Source: SIG437 sp045576235 (GTDB lineage: Bacteria; Bacillota; Clostridia; UBA1381; UBA9506). Taken from it: DNA of 55,348 bases. The translations under genes were made by a program, and so were the position numbers. Where the stretch lies: contig JAZNGA010000021.1 in assembly GCA_045576235.1 (NCBI GenBank), positions 1-55,348 of the forward strand. The letters run 5' to 3'. Below, piece by piece: positions 1 through 7,990 of this stretch (positions within the stretch are counted from its first letter, which is position 1; the number at the start of each line of letters is the position of its first letter). The notes under the pieces were generated by a model. That model was not told where the DNA came from and ran no database searches. It saw only the letters and a program-made list of their open reading frames with translations.

Positions 1-105
1 GAAGAATTGAAAAAGTATATAGATTACTACAATAACGAAAGAATTTCTATGAAACTAAAAGGAATGAGTCCGGTACAATACCGAACTCATTCACAAGCAA
101 GTTAA
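1..105 (+). mobile_element. 3' end of IS3-family (IS150-type) transposase, cut by window edge
   Basis: Only the last 34 codons and a TAA stop are present. They read as the C-terminal tail of an IS3-family DDE transposase (rve integrase): a YIDYYNNERI segment, then GMSPVQYR. This is the usual ending of the family. The same sequence occurs inverted at the right end of the window. The 5' part, including the catalytic residues, is outside, so activity cannot be judged. The family call is from recognised motifs and not from a search. Confidence 0.9.
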
Positions 106-141
106 TATTTAATTTTGTCTAAACTTTGGGGTTCACTTCAA
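106..141 (+). repeat. Right terminal inverted repeat of the IS element
   Basis: After the transposase stop comes a short AT-rich stretch and then the IS end. Read inward it begins TGAAGTGAACCCC and continues with AAAGTTTAGAC. This matches the general look of IS150-group ends, which start with TG and are rich in C. Identity with the inverted copy at the right end of the window stops after base 141, which places the element border at about 140-141. Confidence 0.85.
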
Positions 142-927
142 AAGCCACCGGTTATTTTATTTTTGAGTTTTGGAACGAAATATCCCGTTCCTGAAGAGGA
201 AATTTTAGACAGAGGCTTTGCTCTTGTTACGGTGGATTATCAGGACATTACGCCCGACACTGTTTTCGGTGATTTTACGGGGGGCTTAGCGGGGATGTTT
301 ATCGGAGACAGAGAAAGAGAATTAAGCGAGTGGGGATTTGTCGGAATCTGGGCATATGGTGCAAGTCGCATTATGGATTATCTTATGACAAGAGATGATA
401 TAAACAAGGAGAGAATAGCAATAGCCGGGCATTCAAGACTCGGGAAAACAGCGCTTTGGTGCAGAGCTCAGGATCCAAGATTTTATATTGCATATGGCAA
501 CAACTCCAATTATGGCGGATGCGGTGTTATCCGCGGACACATCGGAGAAGATGTCCCATCGTTTATGAGGATTGGAAGCTATAATTTCTTCTGCGAGAAG
601 TTTAAGTCATTTGAGGGCACAAAGCATTCTGATTTGCCCTATGATATGCACTTTCTGATGGCTGCTCAGGCGCCGGGGCTGGTGTTTGTGACAGGAGCGA
701 CAAATGATGGCGGAATGGACCCGTTATCAGAATTTGTTTCCTTGGCAGATGCAAGCCGTGTTTATCAGATGCTTGGCGGAAAGGGTTTAATAACGGATGG
801 GGAAATGCCCGCGCCTGGAAGGCCGTTAATTGATGGCGAAATCGGTTTTTATGTTCGCAAAGGTATGCACTATATGTCAAGAGAAGACTGGAATGTGTTT
901 ATGGATTTCTTTGACAGAAATCTTTAA
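142..927 (+). pseudogene. CE15-like glucuronoyl esterase family protein, 5'-truncated by IS
   Basis: About 261 residues remain of an alpha/beta hydrolase resembling carbohydrate esterase family 15 (4-O-methyl-glucuronoyl methylesterase), which cuts ester bonds between glucuronoxylan and lignin alcohols. Visible motifs are the nucleophile elbow GHSRLGKTALW (Ser of the triad), the later VFVTGATNDGGMDP segment, and GMHYMSREDW, which holds the likely catalytic His. The family normally has a further N-terminal part, often with a signal peptide. Here homology starts at KPPVILFLSFG, directly after the IS border, so the gene was interrupted by the insertion. The frame stays open back into the IS to a TTG at 115, which could allow a chimeric product, but no good ribosome site is seen. 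A terminator follows at 934-972. Confidence 0.75.
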
Positions 928-933
928 AAAATG

Positions 934-972
934 GTCTGCGGCACATCATTTTGCTGCAGACTCCTTTTTTTA
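934..972 (+). terminator. Intrinsic terminator after CE15-like gene
   Basis: A 10-bp stem (934-943 with 952-961) is followed by a run of T. The upper stem carries the GCA...TGC core seen in many other terminators of this window. Confidence 0.85.
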
Positions 973-1012
973 ATTCTATTGGCGTCATCCCATAAAAAAT
1001 TTTTAATGCATC

Positions 1013-1050
1013 AAAAAAGTCCGTAGCACTTTATGTTACGGACTTTTTTA
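1013..1050 (-). terminator. Bidirectional terminator downstream of ruvB
   Basis: A 13-bp perfect inverted repeat (1013-1025 with 1037-1049) starts with an A run and ends with a T run, so it can work in both directions. It lies just beyond the ruvB stop on the minus strand. Confidence 0.85.
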
Positions 1051-1071
1051 CAGCCATTCATATATGTTTTC

Positions 1072-2091
1072 TTATTCATCTATTGTCATTTGTCTTGGTT
1101 TTGCGACGCCAAAGTGGTCATAAGCCTTAACAGTTGCCATTCTGCCGCGCGGCGTTCTGTTTAAAAAGCCGAGCTGGAGGAGATATGGCTCATAGACATC
1201 TTCGATTGTGTTTGCATCTTCACCGATTGAAGCGGCAAGCGTGTCAAGTCCGACAGGGCCGCCGCCGAAGTTTTCGATGATAAACATCATCATTTTTCTG
1301 TCTATCATGTCAAGCCCGACCTTATCAACCTCCATGGTTGAAAGCGCAAGGTCAGCTATGTCTTTTGTGATTTCCCCGTTTGCTCTCACTTGCGCAAAGT
1401 CACGGACTCTTCTGAGAAGTCTGTTTGCAATTCTCGGCGTTCCTCGTGAGCGGCGGGCAATTTCCATCGAACCGTCTGCATCAATTTTCGTGTTTAAAAT
1501 GTCGGCAGAGCGGCGGATGATTTCGTCAAGATGCTCGGGAGAATATAGCTCCAAGCGGCTGATAACGCCGAAACGGTCACGAAGCGGCGCTGTTAAGAGC
1601 CCTGTTCTTGTGGTTGCGCCGATTAAAGTGAAGCGCGGAAGGTCAAGGCGCACAGAATGAGCCCCCGGCCCTTTTCCTAAAATTATGTCAAGCGAGAAAT
1701 CCTCCATTGCAGGATAGAGAATTTCTTCGACGCTCCTGCTTAAGCGGTGGATTTCGTCAATGAAAAGAATGTCACCGGCAGAAAGGCTTGTCAGGATTGC
1801 GGCTAAATCTCCCGCACGCTCTATGGAGGGGCCTGATGTTATCCTGATGTTTGAGCCCATCTCGTTTGCTATGATGCCGGCGAGCGTCGTTTTGCCGAGC
1901 CCCGGAGGGCCATATAAAAGGACATGGTCGAGCGCTTCTTTTCTTGAAATTGCCGCGTCAATATAGACCTTCATATTTTCTTTGACTTTTGTCTGTCCTA
2001 TGTATTCCGAAAGCCGTTTCGGGCGCAGACTCAGCTCGTCTTCCGAATCGCCTGAAAGCGACCTTGTTGAAATTATTCTGTCTTCGTCCAT
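1072..2091 (-). CDS. ruvB: Holliday junction branch migration ATPase RuvB
   Basis: RuvB is the hexameric AAA+ motor that, with RuvA, moves Holliday junctions during recombination and repair. At 339 residues it has the normal family length. Walker A (GPPGLGKTTL) is at residues 61-70, the Walker B acidic pair (FIDEIHR) at about 112-113, the sensor/arginine-finger region (LRDRFG) follows, and the C-terminal winged helix includes GPVGLDTLA. It is the last gene of a leftward ruvC-ruvA-ruvB set, starting 10 bases after the ruvA stop. No SOS box was recognised upstream of the set. Confidence 0.98.
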   Translation of the reverse strand: MDEDRIISTRSLSGDSEDELSLRPKRLSEYIGQTKVKENMKVYIDAAISRKEALDHVLLYGPPGLGKTTLAGIIANEMGSNIRITSGPSIERAGDLAAILTSLSAGDILFIDEIHRLSRSVEEILYPAMEDFSLDIILGKGPGAHSVRLDLPRFTLIGATTRTGLLTAPLRDRFGVISRLELYSPEHLDEIIRRSADILNTKIDADGSMEIARRSRGTPRIANRLLRRVRDFAQVRANGEITKDIADLALSTMEVDKVGLDMIDRKMMMFIIENFGGGPVGLDTLAASIGEDANTIEDVYEPYLLQLGFLNRTPRGRMATVKAYDHFGVAKPRQMTIDE

Positions 2092-2101
2092 GTTTTTCTC
2101 C

Positions 2102-2704
2102 TTACCTTAATGCTAAAATTTTAAGCGCTTCTTTGATTGTGTCTTCCGTTGACAAATCTTTTTTAACTTGTGAGACAGCACGCATTGCCTCTGACTGTGA
2201 ATAGCCAAGCACGCAGAGTGCGCCTATGGCATCGTTTGCAGATGCGGATTTTGGGCTGATTGAGGCAGCAGAAAAGCTTTCTGTCTCGGTTGGCATGAGG
2301 TCTTCGTTTTTGAGCTTATCTTTAAGCTCTAAAGCAATCTTCTGGGCAAGCTTTATGCCAACGCCCTGCGCTTTAGTGATTGCTTTGAAGTCATCTGTCA
2401 CAACGGCGAGCGCAAACTCTGACGGGCGCATGACAGATAAAATTGCAAGACCAGCTTTGGGGCCTGCGCCTGAAACTGAAATTATCATTTTAAACATCTT
2501 AAGCTCGTCTTGAGTTAAGAAACCATAGAGGTCAAATAAATCCTCTGCGACTTTTAAAAATGTGTGAATTTTAACATCCTCGCCTGCTTTTAAAGATGAA
2601 AGCGAAAACGGAGACATAAACACTTTATAGCCTATGCCGCCCGAGTCGATTACGGCATAGTTTTCATCAATTTGGTCAACTGTTCCTTTAACGAATGCTA
2701 TCAT
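2102..2704 (-). CDS. ruvA: Holliday junction DNA-binding protein RuvA
   Basis: RuvA is the tetrameric protein that binds the four-way junction and recruits RuvB. The 200-residue length and order fit the family: an OB-fold (starting MIAFVKGTVDQI), helix-hairpin-helix motifs around ISVSGAGPKAGLAIL and AQGVGIKLAQKIALELKDK, and a C-terminal UBA-like domain for RuvB contact (DAIGALCVLGYSQSEAMRAV). A GGAGGA site sits 5 bases before the ATG. Unlike compact ruvCAB sets, about 250 bases of repeats separate it from ruvC. Confidence 0.97.
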   Translation of the reverse strand: MIAFVKGTVDQIDENYAVIDSGGIGYKVFMSPFSLSSLKAGEDVKIHTFLKVAEDLFDLYGFLTQDELKMFKMIISVSGAGPKAGLAILSVMRPSEFALAVVTDDFKAITKAQGVGIKLAQKIALELKDKLKNEDLMPTETESFSAASISPKSASANDAIGALCVLGYSQSEAMRAVSQVKKDLSTEDTIKEALKILALR

Positions 2705-2780
2705 AATATCCTCCTTCTGAAACGGAAAAGAGCGCCTTATTCATTTCCACCTCTATCGCCTCATGCCGCGGTCCCATTCC

Positions 2781-2883
2781 GGAATCCTTCCACCGCAAGC
2801 GGTCGCACCTCCCGGAATCCTCCCACCGCAAGCGCGGTCGCACCTCCCAAAATCCTCCCACCGCAAGCGGTCCCCCCTCCTTT
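2781..2883. repeat. Three tandem 33-35 bp units with hairpins, between ruvA and ruvC
   Basis: Units at 2781-2813, 2814-2848 and 2849-2883 share the plan (G/A)GAATCCT(T/C)CCACCGC, then AAGCGGTCGCACCTCCC with small changes. Each holds a CCGC-AA-GCGG hairpin. The stretch is much more GC-rich than its surroundings. Open frames across it are repeat artefacts. It resembles the dispersed GC-rich repeats of gut Clostridia. Confidence 0.8.
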
Positions 2884-2956
2884 AGGCAAGGAGGGCTTTG
2901 CAAAGAGGGCTTTTTAGAGAAGGTTTTTTAGTGGTCTGTGTGTGTGTTTTGAAGCA

Positions 2957-3457
2957 TCAAACGCCTTTGTCGTTTATCATATTGCTATATTTTGCTGTGT
3001 GTGCGTGGCAGATGGCGACCGCCAAAGCGTCAGCCACATCGTCAGGCTTCGGGACTGCATTTAGACAGAGCAGCGATTTGACCATTCTCTGAATCTGCTG
3101 CTTATCGGCTCTGCCATAGCCTGAAACTGCCTGCTTGACCTGAAGCGGAGTATATTCAAAAATCGGCAGATTCTGACTTGATGCGGCAAGCATCGCAACG
3201 CCTCTGCCGTGAGCCACGGTTATTGCAGTTTTGACATTTGTGTTAAAGAAAAGCTCCTCAATCGCAAATGCATCGGGCGAAAAACGCTCGATTAAAACAT
3301 TGATGCTCTCGAAAATGTCGCGCAGTCTGTCGGAGAGCTTTTCTCCTGCTTTTGTCGTGACTGCTCCGTAGTCGATGACTTTAAAATGGTTTCCGTCATA
3401 TTCCAAAACCCCGTAGCCGACAATGGCAATACCGGGGTCAATTCCCATGATTATCAC
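2957..3457 (-). CDS. ruvC: Crossover junction endodeoxyribonuclease RuvC
   Basis: RuvC resolves Holliday junctions by paired nicks on opposite strands. The 166 residues carry the RNase H-like fold residues: Asp7 in MGIDPG, the Glu pair at about 67-68 in FAIEELFF, and the C-terminal DVADALAVA acidic residues. The chosen start is GTG, seven bases after a CGGAGGA site; the ATG three codons later is less well placed. It heads the leftward ruvCAB set and is divergent from argH, with about 160 bases between them. Confidence 0.97.
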   Translation of the reverse strand: MIIMGIDPGIAIVGYGVLEYDGNHFKVIDYGAVTTKAGEKLSDRLRDIFESINVLIERFSPDAFAIEELFFNTNVKTAITVAHGRGVAMLAASSQNLPIFEYTPLQVKQAVSGYGRADKQQIQRMVKSLLCLNAVPKPDDVADALAVAICHAHTAKYSNMINDKGV

Positions 3458-3505
3458 GAAAATTCCTCCGAAAATTTATTATTTCAAGTTTTTTTAAAAA
3501 AAATG

Positions 3506-3534
3506 TTGAGATTTCTGCACATATAGTATATAAT
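3506..3534 (+). promoter_or_regulatory. SigA-type promoter for argH operon
   Basis: TTGAGA (3506-3511) and TATAAT (3529-3534) are separated by 17 bases, about 85 bases upstream of the argH start. No ArgR box was recognised. Confidence 0.7.
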
Positions 3535-3618
3535 TATAAGGTATATATTCATTTGAAAAAACTATTTCACTTTTATTTTAACATATTGAAAACAGAAAAG
3601 CAAGGAGAGAAAATTAAA

Positions 3619-5013
3619 ATGGCGAAATTATGGGGAGGAAGATTTTCTAAAAACACAGATGCTTTGGTTGATGATTTCAATTCGTCAATCAGGTTTGATA
3701 AAAGAATGTATGCTCAGGATATTTGCGGCTCTATGGCGCACGCTGAAATGCTCGGCAGACAGGGAATCATCGAAAAGTCAGATGCCGATTTGATTGTCAA
3801 GACGCTTGGAGAGATTTTAGAAGACATCGAAAAAGGTAAGGTCGAATTTTTGGTCGAAGCCGAAGACATACATATGAACATCGAAACGATTTTAATTGAG
3901 AGAATCGGAGATGTCGGTAAAAAGCTCCACACGGGCAGAAGCAGAAACGACCAGGTTGCTTTGGATATCAGAATGTATCTCCGTGACGCTGTTGATGAGA
4001 TTATGTCAATGCTTTGCGGTGCGATGGAGGCAATTTTGTCGGTGGCGGAGAATAACACAGACACAATTATGCCGGGCTACACGCATTTGCAAAAAGCCCA
4101 GCCTGTGACTCTTAGCCATCACTTCATGGCATATTTTGAAATGTTTAAAAGAGACATAGACAGGCTTTCAGACTGCAGAAGGAGAATGAATGTGATGCCT
4201 TTAGGCTCAGGTGCTCTTGCAGGAACGACATATCCTTTAGACAGAGAATTTGTTAAAGAAAAGCTCGGCTTTGAAAGCGTCACTCACAATTCGATGGATG
4301 CCGTCAGCGACAGAGATTTCTGCATTGAGCTTGCATCTTGTCTTTCAATTCTGATGATGCACCTTTCGCGCTTTTGCGAGGAGCTGATTTTGTGGTCAAC
4401 AAATGAGTTTTCGTTTGTCTTGATGGACGACAGCTATTCAACTGGCTCATCAATCATGCCGCAGAAGAAAAATCCTGATGTGGCAGAGCTTATAAGAGGA
4501 AAGACAGGCAGAGTCTATGGCAGCCTCACCACGCTTCTTTCAATGATGAAATCGCTCCCGCTCGCATATAACAAAGATATGCAGGAGGATAAGGAAGCAA
4601 TCTTTGATGCAGTTGACACGGTTGAGCTTTGCCTTCCTGTTTTTGCAAATATGATAAAGACAATGAAAATTAATTCTGAAAATATGTTAATTGGTGCTAA
4701 AGGCGGCTTCACGAATGCAACAGACATAGCTGACTATCTCGTTAAGCGCGGTGTTCCGTTCCGCGATTCCCATAAGATTGTCGGGGAAATGGTGGCGCTT
4801 GCAGAGAAATTATCAAAAAAGCTTGATGAGTTCACAATGGAAGAATTTAAATCGTGCTCTCCATTCATCGAAGAAGATATCTATGATGCAATCAGCATGG
4901 AAACTTGCGTTGAGGGAAGAAACCTGATTGGTGGCCCTGCAAAGATGAGAACAAAAGCCGAAATCGAAGAAGGCTATAAATTTTTAGCGGAGGTTGAAAA
5001 AAATGGGAAATAA
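3619..5013 (+). CDS. argH: Argininosuccinate lyase
   Basis: ArgH splits argininosuccinate into arginine and fumarate, the last step of arginine synthesis. The 464 residues include the fumarase/aspartase superfamily signature GSSIMPQKKNPD with its active-site Ser, plus HTGRSRNDQVALD and TMPGYTHLQ-like blocks (here IMPGYTHLQKAQPVT). The open frame extends upstream to a TTG at 3553, but the ATG at 3619 has an AGGAGAG site 10 bases before it and the family start MAKLWGGRF. No argG lies next to it. Its 3' end overlaps the next gene by 11 bases, so the two are probably co-transcribed although not obviously related in function. Confidence 0.97.
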   Translation: MAKLWGGRFSKNTDALVDDFNSSIRFDKRMYAQDICGSMAHAEMLGRQGIIEKSDADLIVKTLGEILEDIEKGKVEFLVEAEDIHMNIETILIERIGDVGKKLHTGRSRNDQVALDIRMYLRDAVDEIMSMLCGAMEAILSVAENNTDTIMPGYTHLQKAQPVTLSHHFMAYFEMFKRDIDRLSDCRRRMNVMPLGSGALAGTTYPLDREFVKEKLGFESVTHNSMDAVSDRDFCIELASCLSILMMHLSRFCEELILWSTNEFSFVLMDDSYSTGSSIMPQKKNPDVAELIRGKTGRVYGSLTTLLSMMKSLPLAYNKDMQEDKEAIFDAVDTVELCLPVFANMIKTMKINSENMLIGAKGGFTNATDIADYLVKRGVPFRDSHKIVGEMVALAEKLSKKLDEFTMEEFKSCSPFIEEDIYDAISMETCVEGRNLIGGPAKMRTKAEIEEGYKFLAEVEKNGK

Positions 5014-5572
5014 CATAAACAATCAAAAAGAAATTTCTGAAATTGCAACAAGAATTAAGGAATTAAGAGAAGTTTGCGGCTATTCTCAGGAAGAGCTTGC
5101 TTTAGAGCTTGGAATTGATATCGAGGTCTATAAAAGCTATGAAGCTGACGGAAGTGACATTCCAATCAGCGTGATTTATGAAATTGCAAATAAGTTCAGC
5201 ATTGATTTTGCAGAGATTTTAACAGGTGTTGCGGCTAAACTCGACACGCACCACATAGTCAGAAACGGCAAGGGAAAGGATGTTGACCGCTACCCCGGCT
5301 ACAGATATCAGGACCTCGCTTTTCGCTATGCAAAAAAGATTATGCAGCCGCTGCTTGTGACGCTTGACCCGTCGGATGAGACGCCGAAGCTTGTTTCTCA
5401 CGCAGGTCAGGAGTTTAACTTGGTTTTAGATGGCAGCATTGAGCTTGTGCTTGAAAATGAGTCATTTGTTTTAGAAAAGGGCGACTCAATTTATTTCAAT
5501 CCGCTCATTCCCCACGCACAGCGATGTCACGGAGAAAAAAGCGCAAAATTTTTGACAGTTATTTCAGAGTAA
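5003..5572 (+). CDS. XRE-family regulator with C-terminal cupin domain
   Basis: A 189-residue cytoplasmic regulator. Residues about 10-68 form an XRE/Cro helix-turn-helix (IKELREVCGYSQEELALELG). Residues about 115-185 form a small cupin barrel (GQEFNLVLDGSIELVLENE ... NPLIPHAQR), which in related proteins binds a small ligand or metal. The ATG at 5003 is 9 bases after the GCGGAGG site, so it is preferred to the TTG at 4994. It overlaps argH by 11 bases and is followed 13 bases later by an acyl-CoA ligase. This arrangement suggests it senses a substrate or product of that ligase, but no operator was identified. Confidence 0.88.
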   Translation: MGNNINNQKEISEIATRIKELREVCGYSQEELALELGIDIEVYKSYEADGSDIPISVIYEIANKFSIDFAEILTGVAAKLDTHHIVRNGKGKDVDRYPGYRYQDLAFRYAKKIMQPLLVTLDPSDETPKLVSHAGQEFNLVLDGSIELVLENESFVLEKGDSIYFNPLIPHAQRCHGEKSAKFLTVISE

Positions 5573-5585
5573 AGGAAGAAAGAAA

Positions 5586-7247
5586 ATGCTTTTAAATAAA
5601 TATTTACCTAGAATTGAATTTGATTCATATGAAGACTTCAAGCAAAACTACAGAGTCAATGTTCCAGATGACTTCAACTTCGGCTTTGATGTTGTCGATG
5701 CGTGGGCAGATGCCGAGCCTTTAAAAAAGGCTTTAGTTTGGTGTAATGACAATGGTGAGGAGAAAACTCTGACATTTACAGACATCAAAAAGCTTTCAAA
5801 CAAGACAGCAAACTTTTTCAAAAGCATAGGCATAAAAAAAGGCTCTGTCGTGCTCTTGATTTTAAGAAGAAGATGGGAATATTGGGTTTGTGCGACAGCA
5901 CTCCATAAAATCGGCGCAATTTTAATTCCCGGCTCGCTCCAGCTGACTAAAAAGGATGTTGCCTACAGGGCAAATGCCGCAGGAATATGCACTGTTGTGT
6001 GCGTCGATGACGATTTCGTTATCACGCAGGTGACAGAGGCAGAAAAAGAGGCTCCCTGCCTTAAAAATAAGATAATTGTGAACGCTCATCTTGACGGATG
6101 GGTGAATTTTGAAGATTCAATCGCTCCGTTTTCTGATGTTTTTGAAAGACCTGAGGGCGAAGAAAACACGCTTGTGACAGACCCGATGCTCGTTTTCTTC
6201 ACATCGGGCACGACGGGCATGCCTAAAATGGTTATGCACAATTTCTCCTATCCTTTAGGCCATATCGTGACTGCGAAATATTGGCATCAGGTTCAGGAAA
6301 ACAAGCTCCACATGAGCGTTTCTGACTCAGGCTGGGCAAAGTTCGGCTGGGGCAAAATCTACGGACAATGGATTTGCGGAGCTGTCATTTTTGCTTATGA
6401 CATGGACAAGTTCGTTCCGCTGAAGCTCCTCGAAAAAATCACGGAATATAAAGTCACGACATTCTGCGCGCCTCCGACAATGTTCAGATTTATGCTTCAG
6501 GAGGATGTGACAAAATTTGATTTATCTCACATCAAGCATTGCTGCATTGCAGGAGAGCCGCTAAACCCTGAGGTGTTTAAAAAATGGTATGATTTGACGG
6601 GGCTTAAGCTCTGCGAAGGCTTTGGTCAGACAGAGTCATCTGTTATGCTTGCAAATTTTCAGTGGTTTGACCCGAAACCCGGCTCAATGGGAAAGCCGTC
6701 TCCGCTCTATGACATTGAGCTTGTTGATTCAGACGGAAATCTCTGCGAAGATGGTGACGAGGGAAGAATTGTCGTAAACGGCATAGATAAAAAGATGCCG
6801 ACAGGTCTCTTTGTCGGATATTATCACGACGAGGAAAGAACGAAGGAAAATCTCGGCGGCAAGTTCTATAACACGGGCGATGTCGCGTGGCGCGACTCTA
6901 AAGGCTACTATTGGTTTGTCGGCAGAGATGATGATGTTATCAAATGCTCGGGCTACCGCATAGGGCCTTTCGAGGTTGAAAGTGCGCTCTTAGAGCATCC
7001 GTCTGTTGTTGAATGTGCCATAACAGGCGCTCCTGACCCTGTTCGCGGTCAGGTAGTTAAGGCGACTGTTGTTTTAGCGTCAGGCTACACACCATCTGAT
7101 GAGCTTAAAAAAGAGCTCCAGAACCATGTTAAAAAGGTCACAGCACCATATAAATATCCCAGAATTATCGAATTTGTGGACGAGCTTCCAAAGACTCTGG
7201 GCGGAAAAATCAAGCGCGCAGAGCTCAGAAAAAAGGATGCAGAATGA
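5586..7247 (+). CDS. AMP-forming acyl-CoA synthetase (acetyl/medium-chain type)
   Basis: A 553-residue ANL-superfamily ligase that activates a carboxylic acid with ATP and transfers it to CoA. Visible parts are the P-loop-like FFTSGTTGMPKMV motif, the adenylate-binding CEGFGQTES motif, YNTGDVAWRD, the hinge GRDDDVIKCSGYRIGP, and the catalytic Lys in LPKTLGGKIKRAELR. The overall layout is closest to acetyl-CoA or medium-chain acyl-CoA synthetases. The substrate cannot be told from sequence. It follows a cupin-type regulator by 13 bases and its stop overlaps the trmK start (ATGA), so it sits inside an operon. Confidence 0.92.
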   Translation: MLLNKYLPRIEFDSYEDFKQNYRVNVPDDFNFGFDVVDAWADAEPLKKALVWCNDNGEEKTLTFTDIKKLSNKTANFFKSIGIKKGSVVLLILRRRWEYWVCATALHKIGAILIPGSLQLTKKDVAYRANAAGICTVVCVDDDFVITQVTEAEKEAPCLKNKIIVNAHLDGWVNFEDSIAPFSDVFERPEGEENTLVTDPMLVFFTSGTTGMPKMVMHNFSYPLGHIVTAKYWHQVQENKLHMSVSDSGWAKFGWGKIYGQWICGAVIFAYDMDKFVPLKLLEKITEYKVTTFCAPPTMFRFMLQEDVTKFDLSHIKHCCIAGEPLNPEVFKKWYDLTGLKLCEGFGQTESSVMLANFQWFDPKPGSMGKPSPLYDIELVDSDGNLCEDGDEGRIVVNGIDKKMPTGLFVGYYHDEERTKENLGGKFYNTGDVAWRDSKGYYWFVGRDDDVIKCSGYRIGPFEVESALLEHPSVVECAITGAPDPVRGQVVKATVVLASGYTPSDELKKELQNHVKKVTAPYKYPRIIEFVDELPKTLGGKIKRAELRKKDAE

Positions 7248-7990
7248 TAAATGAAGAAAAAAGAAGAAGCCGAGGGATTGAGAAAGCCTTAACACCGAGG
7301 CTTCTTTTAATAGCAGAGGCGGCAAAGGGCGCAAAAAGATTGGCAGACATCGGCACGGACCACGCCTATATTCCTGTCTATATGGTGCTGAAGCAGGGGG
7401 CAGAAAGCGCAATCGCCGCTGACATCAACAAAGGACCTTTAATGAGGGCAGAAGAAAACATTAAAAGGTTTGGCTTAGAAGAAAAAATCACGACGAGGCT
7501 CTCTGACGGGCTTAAAAATTTTGGCGCGCCTGAAGCGGACACGGTGATTATAGCGGGAATGGGCGGAACGCTCATCTCAAAAATCTTAGACGATTCACCG
7601 CAGATGAAAAAAGAAGGCATCCGTTTCGTGCTTCAGCCGATGACGGCAGAAGATGAATTAAGAAGATATCTTGAGAAAAACGGATATAGGATTATAGACG
7701 AGCTTATGACTTGTGAAGGAGAAAAGCTCTACACGGTCATTTTGGCAGAAGTGGGCGAGCCTGAAAAAAGCGAAGAAGAATTTTATCATGTTTCCAAAAA
7801 GCTTTATGAAAAAAAGCACGAGCTTTTCAAAATCTTTTTAGACAGGAAAATAAACGAGTTTCAAAAGGTTGTAAAAGGGCTTGGCTTGTCAGAAAAAAAT
7901 GAGGAAAGAATCGAAAAAAGAGAATATTATGAAAATGTTTTGTCAAAGCTTTTAAAGCTTAAAGGAGAGTGTGACAAATGGTGGAATTAA
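7244..7990 (+). CDS. trmK: tRNA (adenine(22)-N1)-methyltransferase TrmK
   Basis: TrmK methylates N1 of A22 in bacterial tRNAs using S-adenosylmethionine. The 248 residues hold the class I methyltransferase motif I (LADIGTDHAYIP), an acidic residue after strand 2 (AADINKGPL), and the VIIAGMGGTLI block typical of the family. A C-terminal coiled-coil-like helical tail follows. The start overlaps the ligase stop, and the 3' end overlaps nif3 by 13 bases. The trmK-nif3 pair is conserved in Firmicutes (yqfN-yqfO in Bacillus). Confidence 0.95.
   Translation: MINEEKRRSRGIEKALTPRLLLIAEAAKGAKRLADIGTDHAYIPVYMVLKQGAESAIAADINKGPLMRAEENIKRFGLEEKITTRLSDGLKNFGAPEADTVIIAGMGGTLISKILDDSPQMKKEGIRFVLQPMTAEDELRRYLEKNGYRIIDELMTCEGEKLYTVILAEVGEPEKSEEEFYHVSKKLYEKKHELFKIFLDRKINEFQKVVKGLGLSEKNEERIEKREYYENVLSKLLKLKGECDKWWN

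Noticed and set aside
2672..2917. Open frames on both strands between ruvA and ruvC
   Set aside because: They translate the tandem GC-rich repeat; no start signal and no family resemblance.
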